NCBI GenBank assembly: GCA_022592445.1 | Contig: JABYQR010000647.1 | Location: forward strand, 1 to 13,914 | From: Cytidiella melzeri | Taxonomy: Eukaryota; Basidiomycota; Agaricomycetes; Polyporales; Irpicaceae | Reading direction: 5' to 3' | DNA: 13,914 bases | Part shown: positions 1 to 9,413 of the stretch, in pieces | How positions within the stretch are numbered: the stretch's first letter is position 1 | Layout: each line of letters opens with the position of its first letter | Notes under the pieces: generated by a model | What the model saw: the letters and a program-made list of their open reading frames with translations, nothing else | Told to the model about the DNA's origin: nothing | Database searches by the model: none | Position numbers and translations under genes: made by a program

Positions 1-1187
1 CTGGCACGGTGACTTTAGGAACGGGTGGGACGCCCCTGAAAACGCCGGCATTCAGCAAGCACCGTCGCTGAGTCAGTAGCTGCGCTGCATCCCAAGTGCG
101 TGTCTATCTCATCGTATACGTTCCCGCAGCTGACCAAATCTACGCACCCGTCTCTTCTCCCTGCTGCGACTGACAGTCTCCTCGGCCAGTCACGGGCAAA
201 GAAGAAAACAACGTCAACATTATCCCTACACCTAAACACACTGCGCGTGCGGCCACCGCACAGAGAGGAGACATATCGGCACATAATCCGTCATCTTCTT
301 CCTTTCCGATCTCTATTCTAACAAAGAAGCGACAAACGACGATTACTGGTATCAATACTAGCGTCTGTCCACCGTCTGGTGACCGCGGGATCTCTCCTGT
401 CGTCACTCGTGCCTTCCGTCGTGGGTTCTGCCTGGACAGGTCCCGCCCACTCCTACTCAGCTCTCCATGCCGCGGCAAGCTGTTGCGAGCGCTACGACGA
501 CCGGTCGTTCACCACCTACTGTGTCGATTGCAATCGCCTCAACGCTTGTACCGCCAACGCCTGCTTCCTTGCGTCATGCAGGGTATGTCACTCGGGTGGT
601 CCGTGATCAGGCTCACCATTCGCCTTTGCATTCTCACGCGCACCATACGAGCAACGGCAGCTGAAGTGGTGCACGTGGTAGTGTTGGTGGGTGGTCCCCC
701 CGCCTCCAAGCTGAGCTTGCCGACGTCCTCTGCACGACATTCCTTGAGCCACTCTACGTCCGTGTCTGTGTCCGCCGAGAGACGTGGCATGCCCCGACGG
801 TCGTCGATAGACCGTGGCTCGGGCCACCACTCGCGCCATAGCAGCGCGACTACAAGCCGTATGCCCCATCCTCCTGAAAAGCGTCTAGGGAGTTGGCATC
901 TCCTATCATACATTCGTCAGTGACTCGAACCACCGTTAACGGGGATCAGGTGCGTACATCACCGGCACCAAACACCCCACTGTCTTGACCTAGCACTGCA
1001 ACTTTAGGAACAGATGGGACGCCTCTACGCTTCAGGAGGCCATCGACACTTGCCATGGACGATTGCCAGTCAGGCGCCGTGCTTCCGCGTCAGCCTCGTT
1101 TGGCCATTTGTTCATTTATTATTTCACTGCCTGCTTCCTTCTACGCTCAATCACCCTTGCTGACTCCATATTGACCATTCTCACTAG
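1..1187 (+). other. Broken coding-like region, Pro/Ser/Arg-rich
   Basis: This stretch has long open segments on the + strand with the amino-acid bias of a disordered fungal protein (runs of Ser, Pro, Thr, Arg and His), but the likely frame changes several times: about 183-466, 440-664, 670-900, 880-949 and 994-1097. I could place one plausible intron, 950-993 (GTGCGT donor, CTAG acceptor). It would join an exon ending NGDQ to one starting HCNFRNRWDASTLQEAID. A near-identical motif, HGDFRNGWDAP, is encoded at 4-39. The exon from 994 may be the true 5' end of the dioxygenase gene that follows, but I could not find a donor that meets the exon at 1188 in frame. It could equally be a decayed neighbouring gene. 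No function is recognised. Confidence 0.3.
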
Positions 1188-3137
1188 ATCTCATTACCAG
1201 AGGCTTCCTTGCTTGGGATAGACCCCAGTTCCCCAGTTCTTAGAGACCTGACAGTCTTTGACATTGCCAATCGTGATCCTCGGTTGCCCGGCATATACGT
1301 CTACACCGGTGACACACCGCACCCTCAACACCGTGTCCATGCTGTTGGTAGCCGCACATTTGTTTATCTTACAGACCCGTCAGAGGAAGGGAAAACGGCA
1401 GCCAAAGAAGCAGCTCACTCGCAGACAGTTCCAGGTGGCGTAATTTCAGGTTTGTCTGTTTAACCCTTACTTCGTGACGCACATTTGGGCTCAATTATTC
1501 TCAAAGACATTCCGGGTCAGTTTGAGGTCCTCCCCGGAGATGCCGTATTTGCTCGTCCGATTGACAAGGCAGGCGACCCGGCACATGACTGTTTGCAGAT
1601 AATGTTTGGTCTAACGTACGCATAAACAATTAATATCTGAAGTAGTTTTTATGCAAAATTTTCTTTATGCATATAGACTATCTCGTGAATACACCGACTA
1701 TATGCGTTTGCTGTGTACAAGTTTGGATCGTCAAGAGCACTTCTCCCGTATGCTTGATGATGTCGAGCAGGCAAAGGACGTCATGCTTGGTTCTCGCGAC
1801 AGACGTGTTAAGATGAAAGGAGTCTTGGCGTTTGAGAGTTCTAGACGCGCAAAGCCTATGAAAAATGCGCCTCGCTGTTACGGTCTAAACAACATGGTGC
1901 AGCAACCGCGTAACCTCGAGAGTCCACCGGCGCCGTTGAAGACGAGAGACAATGAGCATGATTGGTATCAGCTCAATGTCAACCGTTACCTTGCAGTTAG
2001 TTGATTCACGTTGGCATTATTGTCTCCATATTCATTGTTGCTGGTGTAGGCTACAACCGCTCTCAATGTGGCAGCATGGGAGTTGCAAGGTCCTTCCGAT
2101 CTTTTGCATGCATGTAGGGAGTATGGCGAGCAGGTCAATTCCCCTAGACTGGGCCATCGTGACAACTATTACTGGGCGAGCCAACAGAATAATTGTGCGC
2201 GTCCTCAGTACATTAAAAAAGGTGTGTATATTTAGTACCTGATTATGGCATGGTTTCTCTGATATGTTCTTTTGTTAGAGAAGCAACTTGTTGAGCAGAT
2301 GGGACATTTTGGTGGTCCTCACGAAGACGAGAATGACTTCACTGCTGGACTTTCCTGCGGTCTCTGCTTGTCAGACCTCTCTGACAAGCCTGGATGTGAG
2401 CCAGGACGCTTGCATTTTCTGGGTGTCGGGTGCTGGGTTCGTCTCCAATACATGGCGCAGATTTTTTTCTCCGGTCTCCTGCGTCACGGAGGCACGTCAC
2501 CCTTGGTTCCTGACGAGCAGCCAATGGAAGGATGGGAGACGCGCATGCTGCTTATCAGTTACCCAGCCACCAAAATACTCACAGGTGAAGCTAGACGGTC
2601 GTTTTCGTCCATGCCCTATCAGTCGGCACCACTGTACATTACACCGGAGATGACCGGCGCCCCTGCTTCTCAACAGGCCAAGGCAATGTGGACCACTCAC
2701 ACGACGTATGCTCAAGACGCCTGGGTTGGCATGGAACCGCTATCCCTTGTCAACTTCATGGCTAGATCAGCACTGCAACACCTTCACTTCGCGTTCCGGC
2801 AGCTGCCTAGTTCATACGGAGTTCAGATTGATGCGGGCCAGTTTCTGAAGGCCTTTTCTTTGGATGTTGATGGGCACCGGGTCAATGCCGACCCTTGGGA
2901 GCTTGCACCGAACTCTAACGTGGGGCAGCCTTTCGGCGAACGTCATAAGCAAGTCCAGGACGAGCTGCTGCAAAAGCAGTTCAATCATTACTTGGCTGGT
3001 ATCCCGCTGGTCTCGCATAATAAGTACCATGGTTGGGATATACTGCTATCAACCACGGTGCGCGTCCAAGTGTACAGGTATGTTTTGCTGTAATATCTGG
3101 TCCTTATTGTAGTGATCATTGCTATTGCTGTAGATGA
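1188..3137 (+). CDS. TET/JBP-like 2-oxoglutarate/Fe(II) dioxygenase, spliced
   Basis: Supported exons are 1188-1449, 1507-1615, 1677-1995, 2050-2221 and 2279-3077, separated by 54-61 bp introns whose phases all agree. About residue 302 from this start there is an HxD pair (GGPHEDENDF, codons 2320-2328). It is followed by EPGRLHFLGVG, then SGLLRHGGTSP (His codon 2485-2487, about residue 357), then an Arg about 19 residues on (2542-2544) in a beta-like stretch, RMLLISYP. That order and spacing (HxD, H, R) is the metal- and 2-oxoglutarate-binding set of the double-stranded beta-helix dioxygenases. The PGR...SGL..HGGT context is what I associate with the fungal TET/JBP branch, which oxidises 5-methylcytosine in DNA; the substrate here is inferred. 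The N-terminal 300 residues are unassigned. The true start is unknown: no ATG suits 1188, so a 5' exon is missing. Splicing 3078-3133 leads straight into TGA at 3135-3137, which may be a real stop, a nonsense change or a wrong splice model. Confidence 0.6.
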
Positions 3138-3285
3138 TGTCGACGAGGACTACGACAACAAAGAGACGAATCGAACAACAGAAAACGTAAAGCCAACATC
3201 AAGATCAAATTGACACTTCTAAGGGACCAAATAAACGTAGTTGTTGTTGTTTACTTGCAATTTGTAATCTAACTTCTACTTGCAG

Positions 3286-5359
3286 GTGGACGATATCGCA
3301 TCGCTCTTCAGACGGAAGTTGAGAAACGTATTGAGAACGACTACCCTATGGCCCAATCCCTTGATTCTTATAGATCTCTTGTCACCCATGCCACTGCCGT
3401 TCCCTCGTCTGCCTCTTCCATGGATGTGAACACCAGTATGCAGGGCCTGCCTCCGGCGTCTCCTGCACTGCCTTCTGGTATTGACCAGTCAGTGACACTG
3501 CCAGATCTGCGCCAGGCCCATAACAACCCTGTGGGATATCAGGGTAATCATACCTTACCGGTTCTCCGTTCCGTACCACCCCGCGGTAAACATCTCAGCC
3601 CGATGTCAGATGATGATTCCGAGTACGAGGATAGTAATGTGGGTCGCTCGGGCAGGTCTGCAACCAGGTTCGTGGCTTGCACTTGTTCTACAAACCTGAG
3701 GTGTGAGATTTACATTCTGTTTAGTCCAGTAAGGTTCCCGCCTGAGGTAGGAGTACCTGTCCGTCGTTCATCCCGGATTGTGGCGTCAAGCCTGGCTGCA
3801 AAGGTATGAATTACCTGCAGAGTTATAGATCATATTTACATATGTTGTGTCATATGCAGCCTACGGTTGAGCCAAGAGCTGCAAACAGGATGGTTGTGGA
3901 GTTGTCTCCTTTCCGAGCTCGAGACAGGCAGCATTGTACAAGCCCGACATCTACGATCAGCGACGTGACATCTACAGCCTTGTCAACTGTCACCTCTATT
4001 TCCCGTCAACCTCGTACGCAGGCTGTCGGAGTTGTACCAGGTCCTCCATTGCTGTCTCCTTCCTCGCTGTCTAATATGACCCCTCTCCCTGAATCGCCCT
4101 CTATACTGCCTCCCCCTCCGCTCCCTGAATCACCCTCAATACTGTCTCCCCCTCCACAGCAGTTCAGATCCCGCTCCTTGTTGACAACTACTGAATCACG
4201 ACGTTCAAAGTGTAAGCCATATATGCCATTGTAGTATGTAACTATTCAAATTTGGCTCTACTCAGGCCGCATGTTCCTTACCAAGTTGGTCAATGGTGTC
4301 TTGTCTTCTACTCAGAGTCAAGTTAATAGCATCAACATGCAGGCAACATCTGGTGAATCGCTGCGCAACGCCCTCAACGTGTTGGACGACATTGACTCAA
4401 AAACAGATAGTCTCCGCGTACTGCACGACCCGTCTCACACCAAGATGCCCCAATATTCTGCTTCTATCTTTGACGTCCGTGATTATTGCAATGGGACAAC
4501 GGTGTGGATCAAACTTTATCGCCAGCGGGTGATGCTGGCAGAGACTCGCCTGGTGGACAGTGTTCAATCATTGGTCGATGATACATGTCCTGGGCTCCTT
4601 CAAAATAGAGTTGTCGCAACCAGGGACGACAATTGGGTTGCGCAACTTACAATGAATGTTCTCATAACCGTACGCGCGGGCCTCCCCATTACCGCAAGAT
4701 CCACAGAATATTTTCCACCCACTGTGTTACGTCCAGCCATCTTTAACGACGATCCTGGCGAAGTCAGAAAACGCAGATATATCCATGCAGACCTGGTCAA
4801 CTCTACCTGCCTATCTTACCTGCATCAAATCCTTCACTGCTGGTTCGTGACTAGCTGTCCCTTTACCGCGCAAGTGCAGTCCTGTATCATCCGCTGCCTG
4901 GTGGATGTTCTCGGCACAGGCTGTTTGCTGCTGCCTGACATTTGGAACATTTATGTCGATCCTCCCAGCTGGTTTTTTGACCAAAATTGCCCAAAATTGT
5001 CGGATGCCAACTGTCATACTGATATCCGTTTCAACCCCCAATACCTCGAGTCCTTTACTGTGTTGATATCTGAAATCACAGCTGATGGCACAGTTCAACA
5101 CCGTATGACTACGCTACAACAGTCATGCATCAATCTCTACTCCCGTACATACGAACATGTTCGAGGCACAGTTGCAGCTCAAACAAAGACTGCGTTGTTG
5201 AGGCAGATGTTGACAACCGTGCCCAACTGTCCTCCCCCTCCCCAATCATTGCCCACTGCAAACACGTCTACTGCGGCCCTTTCCATTCCAGAGCAGTCGT
5301 CCAATGCAATTGCTGGCAGTTCCACTACCGCATCTTCCTGTCATGGATGGCCTGACTAG
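3286..5359 (+). CDS. C-terminal part of the dioxygenase gene, or a separate unrecognised protein
   Basis: Exons are 3286-3667, 3725-3803, 3860-4211 and 4266-5359 (stop TAG 5357-5359). The introns of 57, 56 and 54 bp have consistent phases (2, 0, 1), giving about 635 residues. The first third is disordered and Ser/Pro-rich, with an acidic cluster (SDDDSEYEDS near 3610), a basic VRRSSRIV stretch near 3760, and two copies of a 12-residue repeat, LPESPSIL(P/S)PPP, at 4085-4156. The last exon encodes about 330 residues of ordered-looking, mostly helical sequence rich in Cys and Trp, ending in a short Ser/Thr/Pro tail. I recognise no domain. The spacing and shared strand suggest it continues the dioxygenase gene, but the segment 3078-3285 does not join the two in frame. 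A separate start at ATG 3348 (MAQSLDSY) is possible. The coding call is strong; the link upstream is not. Confidence 0.6.
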
Positions 5360-5846
5360 CCCTTAATTTTCGCAATTTACCTCTTGTTTTTATCTGTAAA
5401 ACTCCGGGCTGCAGCTCAGTTGCAACCTTTCATGCATAAATTCCTTTGCACGTCTATTAAGCGCCCGTATCACGTGGCTTAGACGCTCCACACGGTCACA
5501 TCACTTGCTACTACGTCACACTAGCATGTGACTTAGCTTAAGTAAGACCACATGGCTACAGACACATGGCTCAGCCCATAGCTAGGGTTTGATGTCATAA
5601 ATGACGCCCACATGGACTCCTTTTGTTCTTTCCTTATTGTTCTCTTTATGAAAGGATGTTCTCACAGGTGTGGGAATGGAATACAATAGTTGGTCTCCTT
5701 TTAGATAGATTCTCTCACGAGTAGAGTTCTTGGCAAAGTCTAGACAATAGCTATTGTTCTACTTTAGGTAGTTCTTTTGTTCTTCGTTCACACGGCTTCT
5801 TGCAAAGCCTGCCCTCAACATGGTCTGTGCGCAGGTCCCTGAAGTC
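5360..5846. promoter_or_regulatory. Intergenic promoter region with E-box-like cluster
   Basis: There is no open frame of note. The first part is the 3' flank of the upstream gene. From 5471 there is one CACGTGG (5471-5477), one CATGTG (5525-5530) and three CACATGG copies (5549-5555, 5563-5569, 5609-5615), all matching the CANNTG core bound by bHLH factors. Several TGACG/CGTCA half-sites lie among them (about 5514 and 5602). A perfect 14-bp palindrome, ACAATAGCTATTGT, sits at 5744-5757. A role in controlling the downstream gene is inferred from position only. Confidence 0.35.
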
Positions 5847-5853
5847 TATATAA
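5847..5853 (+). promoter_or_regulatory. TATA box
   Basis: TATATAA followed by GCAGC lies upstream of the leader exon of the 6119-7006 gene. An almost identical element (TATATAAGCTGC) precedes the 9414 gene, where the ATG is about 70 bp downstream. By analogy transcription here would start near 5880, which would leave the ATG at 5862 outside the mRNA. Confidence 0.55.
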
Positions 5854-5890
5854 GCAGCTGCATGTACGCTCCTAGCCCCCATCTCGACCT

Positions 5891-5979
5891 CTTGGTCTTT
5901 ACTGGGCTAGGTAAGCAAACCCCTCTTGTACTACATAGCGGGTAGTATCAATCTAACTTGGTCTTTACTGGGCTAGGTA
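5891..5979 (+). repeat. 23-bp direct repeat flanking a leader intron
   Basis: Two exact 23-bp copies lie at 5891-5913 and 5957-5979, 66 bp apart. Each ends in GGGCTAG|GTA, so each contains both an AG acceptor and a GT donor. A canonical 66-bp intron (GTAAGC donor at 5911, TCTAAC branch-like site at 5952, CTAG acceptor ending 5976) runs from copy 1 to copy 2. A further donor, GTATCT, follows at once at 5977. Confidence 0.7.
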
Positions 5980-6118
5980 TCTGTATAAGGTTTATAGCTG
6001 GTGAGAGCATTGTGCTATACGCCTGCCACCACCTCGTTGTCGTCTTCCACTCCGTGTCCCTAGTTGTTACGTCGAGCTCCGTCTCCGTGACACTTCCATC
6101 CCTTCTACCTCTTCCTCA

Positions 6119-7006
6119 GTGCGAGCTCCATTGTCCTGCATCGTTGACTTCCTGGAGGATGGATGCGTTGTGGCCACAACGCTTGCTAACGGACGTACTG
6201 CGCCCTCTGATGTTTCCGCTGCACAAGAACTCATGTACAAGAAACCAGATTTCCTGCTACCTTTGCGGGAGGCAGCGCCATCGCGTTCTATTATGAACAA
6301 CCTGCTGGACCAGACGTTTGCCAAAACTCGGGCCGGCCTATTTTCTCTTCTAGTGTTTCGGTATATACACTTCAACACGGAGGCCTTCGTCCAGTGTCCC
6401 AATAATATCCGCCAGGTACAATTCCGTAGTCCGGAAGAGTACAATGACTATCTGCAAGCATTGTTTCAGAAGTTTTCCACACACCCTCAGGATAGCAAAT
6501 TCTTCTGCAATATTCATGCCTTGGGACAACCTATTGCCAGTCGTAATTTCAACCGATACACCGACTACTGGGAAGTTGCCAACTCTAATGACATCGCATG
6601 GCCACCTTCGCGCAACTTTGCCCAAGCAATGCATATTCACAAGTACAAGCTCGGACTAGGAGAAGGCAAGAAGCACTTGCTCGAGGGTGCAGGAGATTTG
6701 TCAGAGTATATGCTTCTGGCCGACATGCATGCTGCAGGAGTAGTTGACAGTCCTACGCCTGATGTGGTGGGCAGGATGGTGGCGTCACTAGCTAAAGGGG
6801 GGGTGGCAGGCCTTATATTGTTGGGGTATACAGCCAAAGGGGCAGGTAGGGTTGCCGTGCAGTCTGCTTTTGTGAAGTTCTATGAGGACATGCGCAGTCT
6901 GCTGTCAGAGGATCAATTGCAGCGAATGCAGTGGAACCCTATAACTGCAGAGCACACGTTGTGCAAGTTTTCACGCATGTACAAAAAGAGATGCTACACT
7001 TCTTGA
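6119..7006 (+). CDS. Unrecognised protein, about 300 residues
   Basis: One long uninterrupted exon with strong coding character (even composition, no stop from 6005 to 7004). It ends KRCYTS with TGA at 7004-7006. The likely exon start is the CAG acceptor ending at 6119; the upstream leader is spliced from donor 5911 or 5977. The translation start is unclear: an ATG at 5862 would join in frame through intron 5911-6119 but sits only 9 bp past the TATA box, and the first ATG inside the exon is at 6233 (MYKKPDFLLPL). The protein is mixed helical and soluble, rich in aromatics in its middle (FNRYTDYWEVANS), with a Gly-rich hydrophobic segment, GGVAGLILLGYTAKGAG, near residue 235 that is short for a membrane helix. 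No motif is recognised. A run of seven G bases at 6797-6803 is the one place where a sequencing slip could alter the frame. Its 3' end faces the convergent gene 90 bp away. Confidence 0.65.
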   Translation: MRAPLSCIVDFLEDGCVVATTLANGRTAPSDVSAAQELMYKKPDFLLPLREAAPSRSIMNNLLDQTFAKTRAGLFSLLVFRYIHFNTEAFVQCPNNIRQVQFRSPEEYNDYLQALFQKFSTHPQDSKFFCNIHALGQPIASRNFNRYTDYWEVANSNDIAWPPSRNFAQAMHIHKYKLGLGEGKKHLLEGAGDLSEYMLLADMHAAGVVDSPTPDVVGRMVASLAKGGVAGLILLGYTAKGAGRVAVQSAFVKFYEDMRSLLSEDQLQRMQWNPITAEHTLCKFSRMYKKRCYTS

Positions 7007-7096
7007 TTTTTTACAACTCCTTTTCATACCCTACGGTCATTGCGCAGCCAGACAATAATTTGTACTTTGCTTATACTGCACCCAGCAATGTTACTT
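7007..7096. other. Convergent intergenic gap
   Basis: Only 90 bp separate the stop codons of the two converging genes. The 3' untranslated regions must therefore overlap or be very short. AT-rich sequence (ATTTTTTACAAC near 7007) is present, but no clear AATAAA. Confidence 0.5.
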
Positions 7097-8626
7097 CTAT
7101 ACCATATTGTCCTCTGCATTGATTCTTAGTCTCTTCATCCCAGCTACAGGGTGATCTGTGTCATATGTCTGCGTGTCATAACCCACTGTACGTTTGACTT
7201 TTTTGAGCGGAGAGGTCGGCTGCTTGACCAAGGAGTGAAACACCTGGTTGTTGAAATCCTGTATGATTATGTGAACACAGCCGTTCTTGGATCTATGGAG
7301 TACTAACCTGAAGTACACTTGTATCGAGAATACACACTGACCTCAACTTCATGAGCATGACAAATCTTCCCTTGGATGTTGGTACACTGCAGAATGATGC
7401 TTGAACTTCAACAATATGTCCGACTCTGATGGCGGTGGGCTTGCATGGATTGTAAACATACTTCCTGTCATATTGTGTAAGTTATTGTCTGTCAAACAAT
7501 GTTCTGTACTTACGATTGTGCGTCAAGCCTCATCCTTTCAAAGTACAAGACAATGTTGTCTTCGGTATGCCTCCCTGTGGTCACTTTTGAAGTAAAAATA
7601 CCATGAGGATCGATATACGGGTCAATCGCAATGTCTGGATATCCCATGTCATCTACCTCTTGGGTAAAATAGCGGTTGGATACTTCCAGATATGAGTGAC
7701 CGCCATCTTTGTTGTGTTTCAAGGGTTGGAGTGCACCATTGGGCAGGTTGTCAGCAAAATAAGAGTGTACCTCTGATACTGCACGTAGGTTGGAGTCGAA
7801 ATTGCTAAGGCTGAGACCGGTTAGAGTCAGGGACTGCCTGGCTGCATAAGGATTCTTTGGAAGTCTTTTGATGCATCAGGTATCCAGTCATCAATAAGTA
7901 ATACAATGTGAAACGTACTGTTCAATACGTGTGATGGGCGGTAGGTTTGTTCTGAGAACAAATCCGCTTAGACGCACTACAACCTCCTCATGTTCTGCAG
8001 AACCAGGATCACTTGGGTACACAAGGTCGCGTCGCCCGTTACGCTTTCCATCTTGTATGACTATACTGATGCGCAATCGGGCTCTCTGTTTTTCTTTCAG
8101 TGTAAATAATGCGTTGACAGGTTGTCTGTTTTTGACTCACTTGCTCCAATAAACTGAGTTGTGTCCTGCCGTTATCTGTGCTCTCCTCTGCGGAAGAAAT
8201 AATTGACTGTAGAAGGTTTCCTGTATGCAGGTGAGCTGGGCATTGTACCACTGATATTCCACAACTTACTGTACTTCTCGTCATCCTTGTACAACATACG
8301 CAGGGTCATTGTTGTATCTGAATGGGAGTTGGGGTAAGCTTGATGGGCAAGATGAAAATGCACTCTCGACCAATCTTGTCATGCTCGAACCTTCCTAACA
8401 ATTTCAATTGTTCAAGCAACCAGTACCCTTCCGGCATATATTTGATTATTAGCACATGTACTCTGTGCATAATCGCTCTGATATGATTGGTGCATGGCGC
8501 CACATCTTTGAATAGTTTGTTCCTGGTAAAACTGGTGTTTTGAACTACATATGGCTCTAATTTTTCTTCACTGCCTTGCTTTATCTCTGTTCTCTGCTGT
8601 AATATATGTGGTACGCACGCATGCAT
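7097..8626 (-). CDS. Unrecognised basidiomycete protein, spliced, convergent
   Basis: Read on the minus strand, exons are 8626-8300, 8250-8141, 8083-7919 (or 8085), 7864-7514, 7464-7308 and 7258-7097 (stop). Introns are 7259-7307, 7465-7513, 7865-7918, 8084-8140 and 8251-8299; three are exactly 49 bp. The last three exons join without conflict and give a convincing C-terminal region: an Asp/Pro segment (IDPYIDPHGIF), GRHTEDNIVLYFERM, then a beta-rich stretch, VGHIVEVQASF...LMKLRSVCIL, and a basic tail (PLKKVKRT). The pattern reminds me of very common Agaricomycete hypothetical proteins, but I know no function. The 5' half is less certain: the first long frame hits TGA at 8306-8308 two codons before a good donor, and 8141-8285 is open in two frames. 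The candidate ATG (8624-8626) lies inside the repeat array, so the true start could be in an upstream exon. Confidence 0.7.
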
Positions 8627-9190
8627 ACTAAACCATCATATTTCACATATGCTACACACTATGTGACAAACAATTTCAATTAAATTGTGTTCAGCTTGCA
8701 ATTGGCTCGGACCTTGTCCTTGGGCATGCACATGTACAATGCAGAAGTGTGGCTGAAACATAGGTAGAACACACTAAACCATCTTATAGTACGGATCCTA
8801 TACACCATGCGAACAAACACTATCAAAAAATTGAAATGATCTGCTTGCAATTGGCTCGGAACTTGTGCTGTGACGTGCACATGTACAATGCAGAGGTGTG
8901 GCTGAAACATAGATGGTACACACACATGCATACTAAACCATCAAGTATCACAAATGCTATACACTATGTGACAAACAATTTCAATTACATTGAAATGTTC
9001 AGCTTGCAATTGGCTCGGACCTTGTCCTTGGGCACGCACATGTACAATGCAGAGGTGTGGCTGAAACGTAGGTGGAGCTCACTAAGCTCCTCATTTTACT
9101 GATGCTATACACCGTGCGCCAAACGTTATCAAATAAATTGAAATGTCCAGCTTGTGATTTGGCCTGGACCTTCTGCTAAAATGTGCACTT
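8610..9190. repeat. Tandem repeat, about 150-bp unit in a 308-bp dimer
   Basis: A core beginning CAGCTTGCAATTGGCTCGG recurs at 8692, 8841, 9000 and, degraded, at 9148, spacings of 149, 159 and 148 bp. Copies 1 and 3 share linker sequence that differs from that of copies 2 and 4, so the true period is 307-308 bp. For example, the stretch from 8610 matches the one from 8915, both carrying GCATGCATACTAAACCATC or close to it. The core contains ATTGG, an inverted CCAAT box. The array sits between the divergent genes starting near 8626 (-) and 9414 (+), and it accounts for several short spurious open frames. Confidence 0.85.
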
Positions 9191-9340
9191 TTGCAGTACC
9201 GTCGTACATTACATGTGTGCCTTGTGAAACAATGAAAATTTTACATGTGATGGGCTCTTTTTTATTGTCTGGATACTCTACCATCAGGCAGCTACCAGGT
9301 ATTCGACACGCATTAATACTGTATCCAGCGATGGTCAGGA

Positions 9341-9347
9341 TATATAA
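9341..9347 (+). promoter_or_regulatory. TATA box
   Basis: TATATAA in the context GGATATATAAGCTGCCC lies 67 bp before the ATG at 9414, a usual spacing for a fungal core promoter. A pyrimidine-rich, CATC-containing leader follows (9376-9410). Confidence 0.65.
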
Positions 9348-9413
9348 GCTGCCCGCAAAGTGAAAGTATCTTGCGCATCTCTATCTCTTCATCATACTTC
9401 ACACTCCCTGCCA

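Noticed and set aside
140..913. Minus-strand open frames opposite the left region
   Set aside because: They are high-GC mirror frames of Arg/Ser/Pro-rich + strand sequence, with no splice signals or consistent model on the minus strand.
4600..5101. Minus-strand frames within the last exon of the dioxygenase gene
   Set aside because: They are shadows of a strong + strand frame whose splice phases are consistent.
8311..8362. Alternative 52-bp minus-strand intron (GTTCGA...TCAAG)
   Set aside because: It avoids the TGA at 8306 but then ends in a phase that meets a stop-containing frame in the next exon, so it does not rescue the model.
8680..9102. Short open frames on both strands (for example 8680-8931 and 8836-9102)
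   Set aside because: They are produced by the tandem repeat units and repeat the same residues; there is no evidence of translation.
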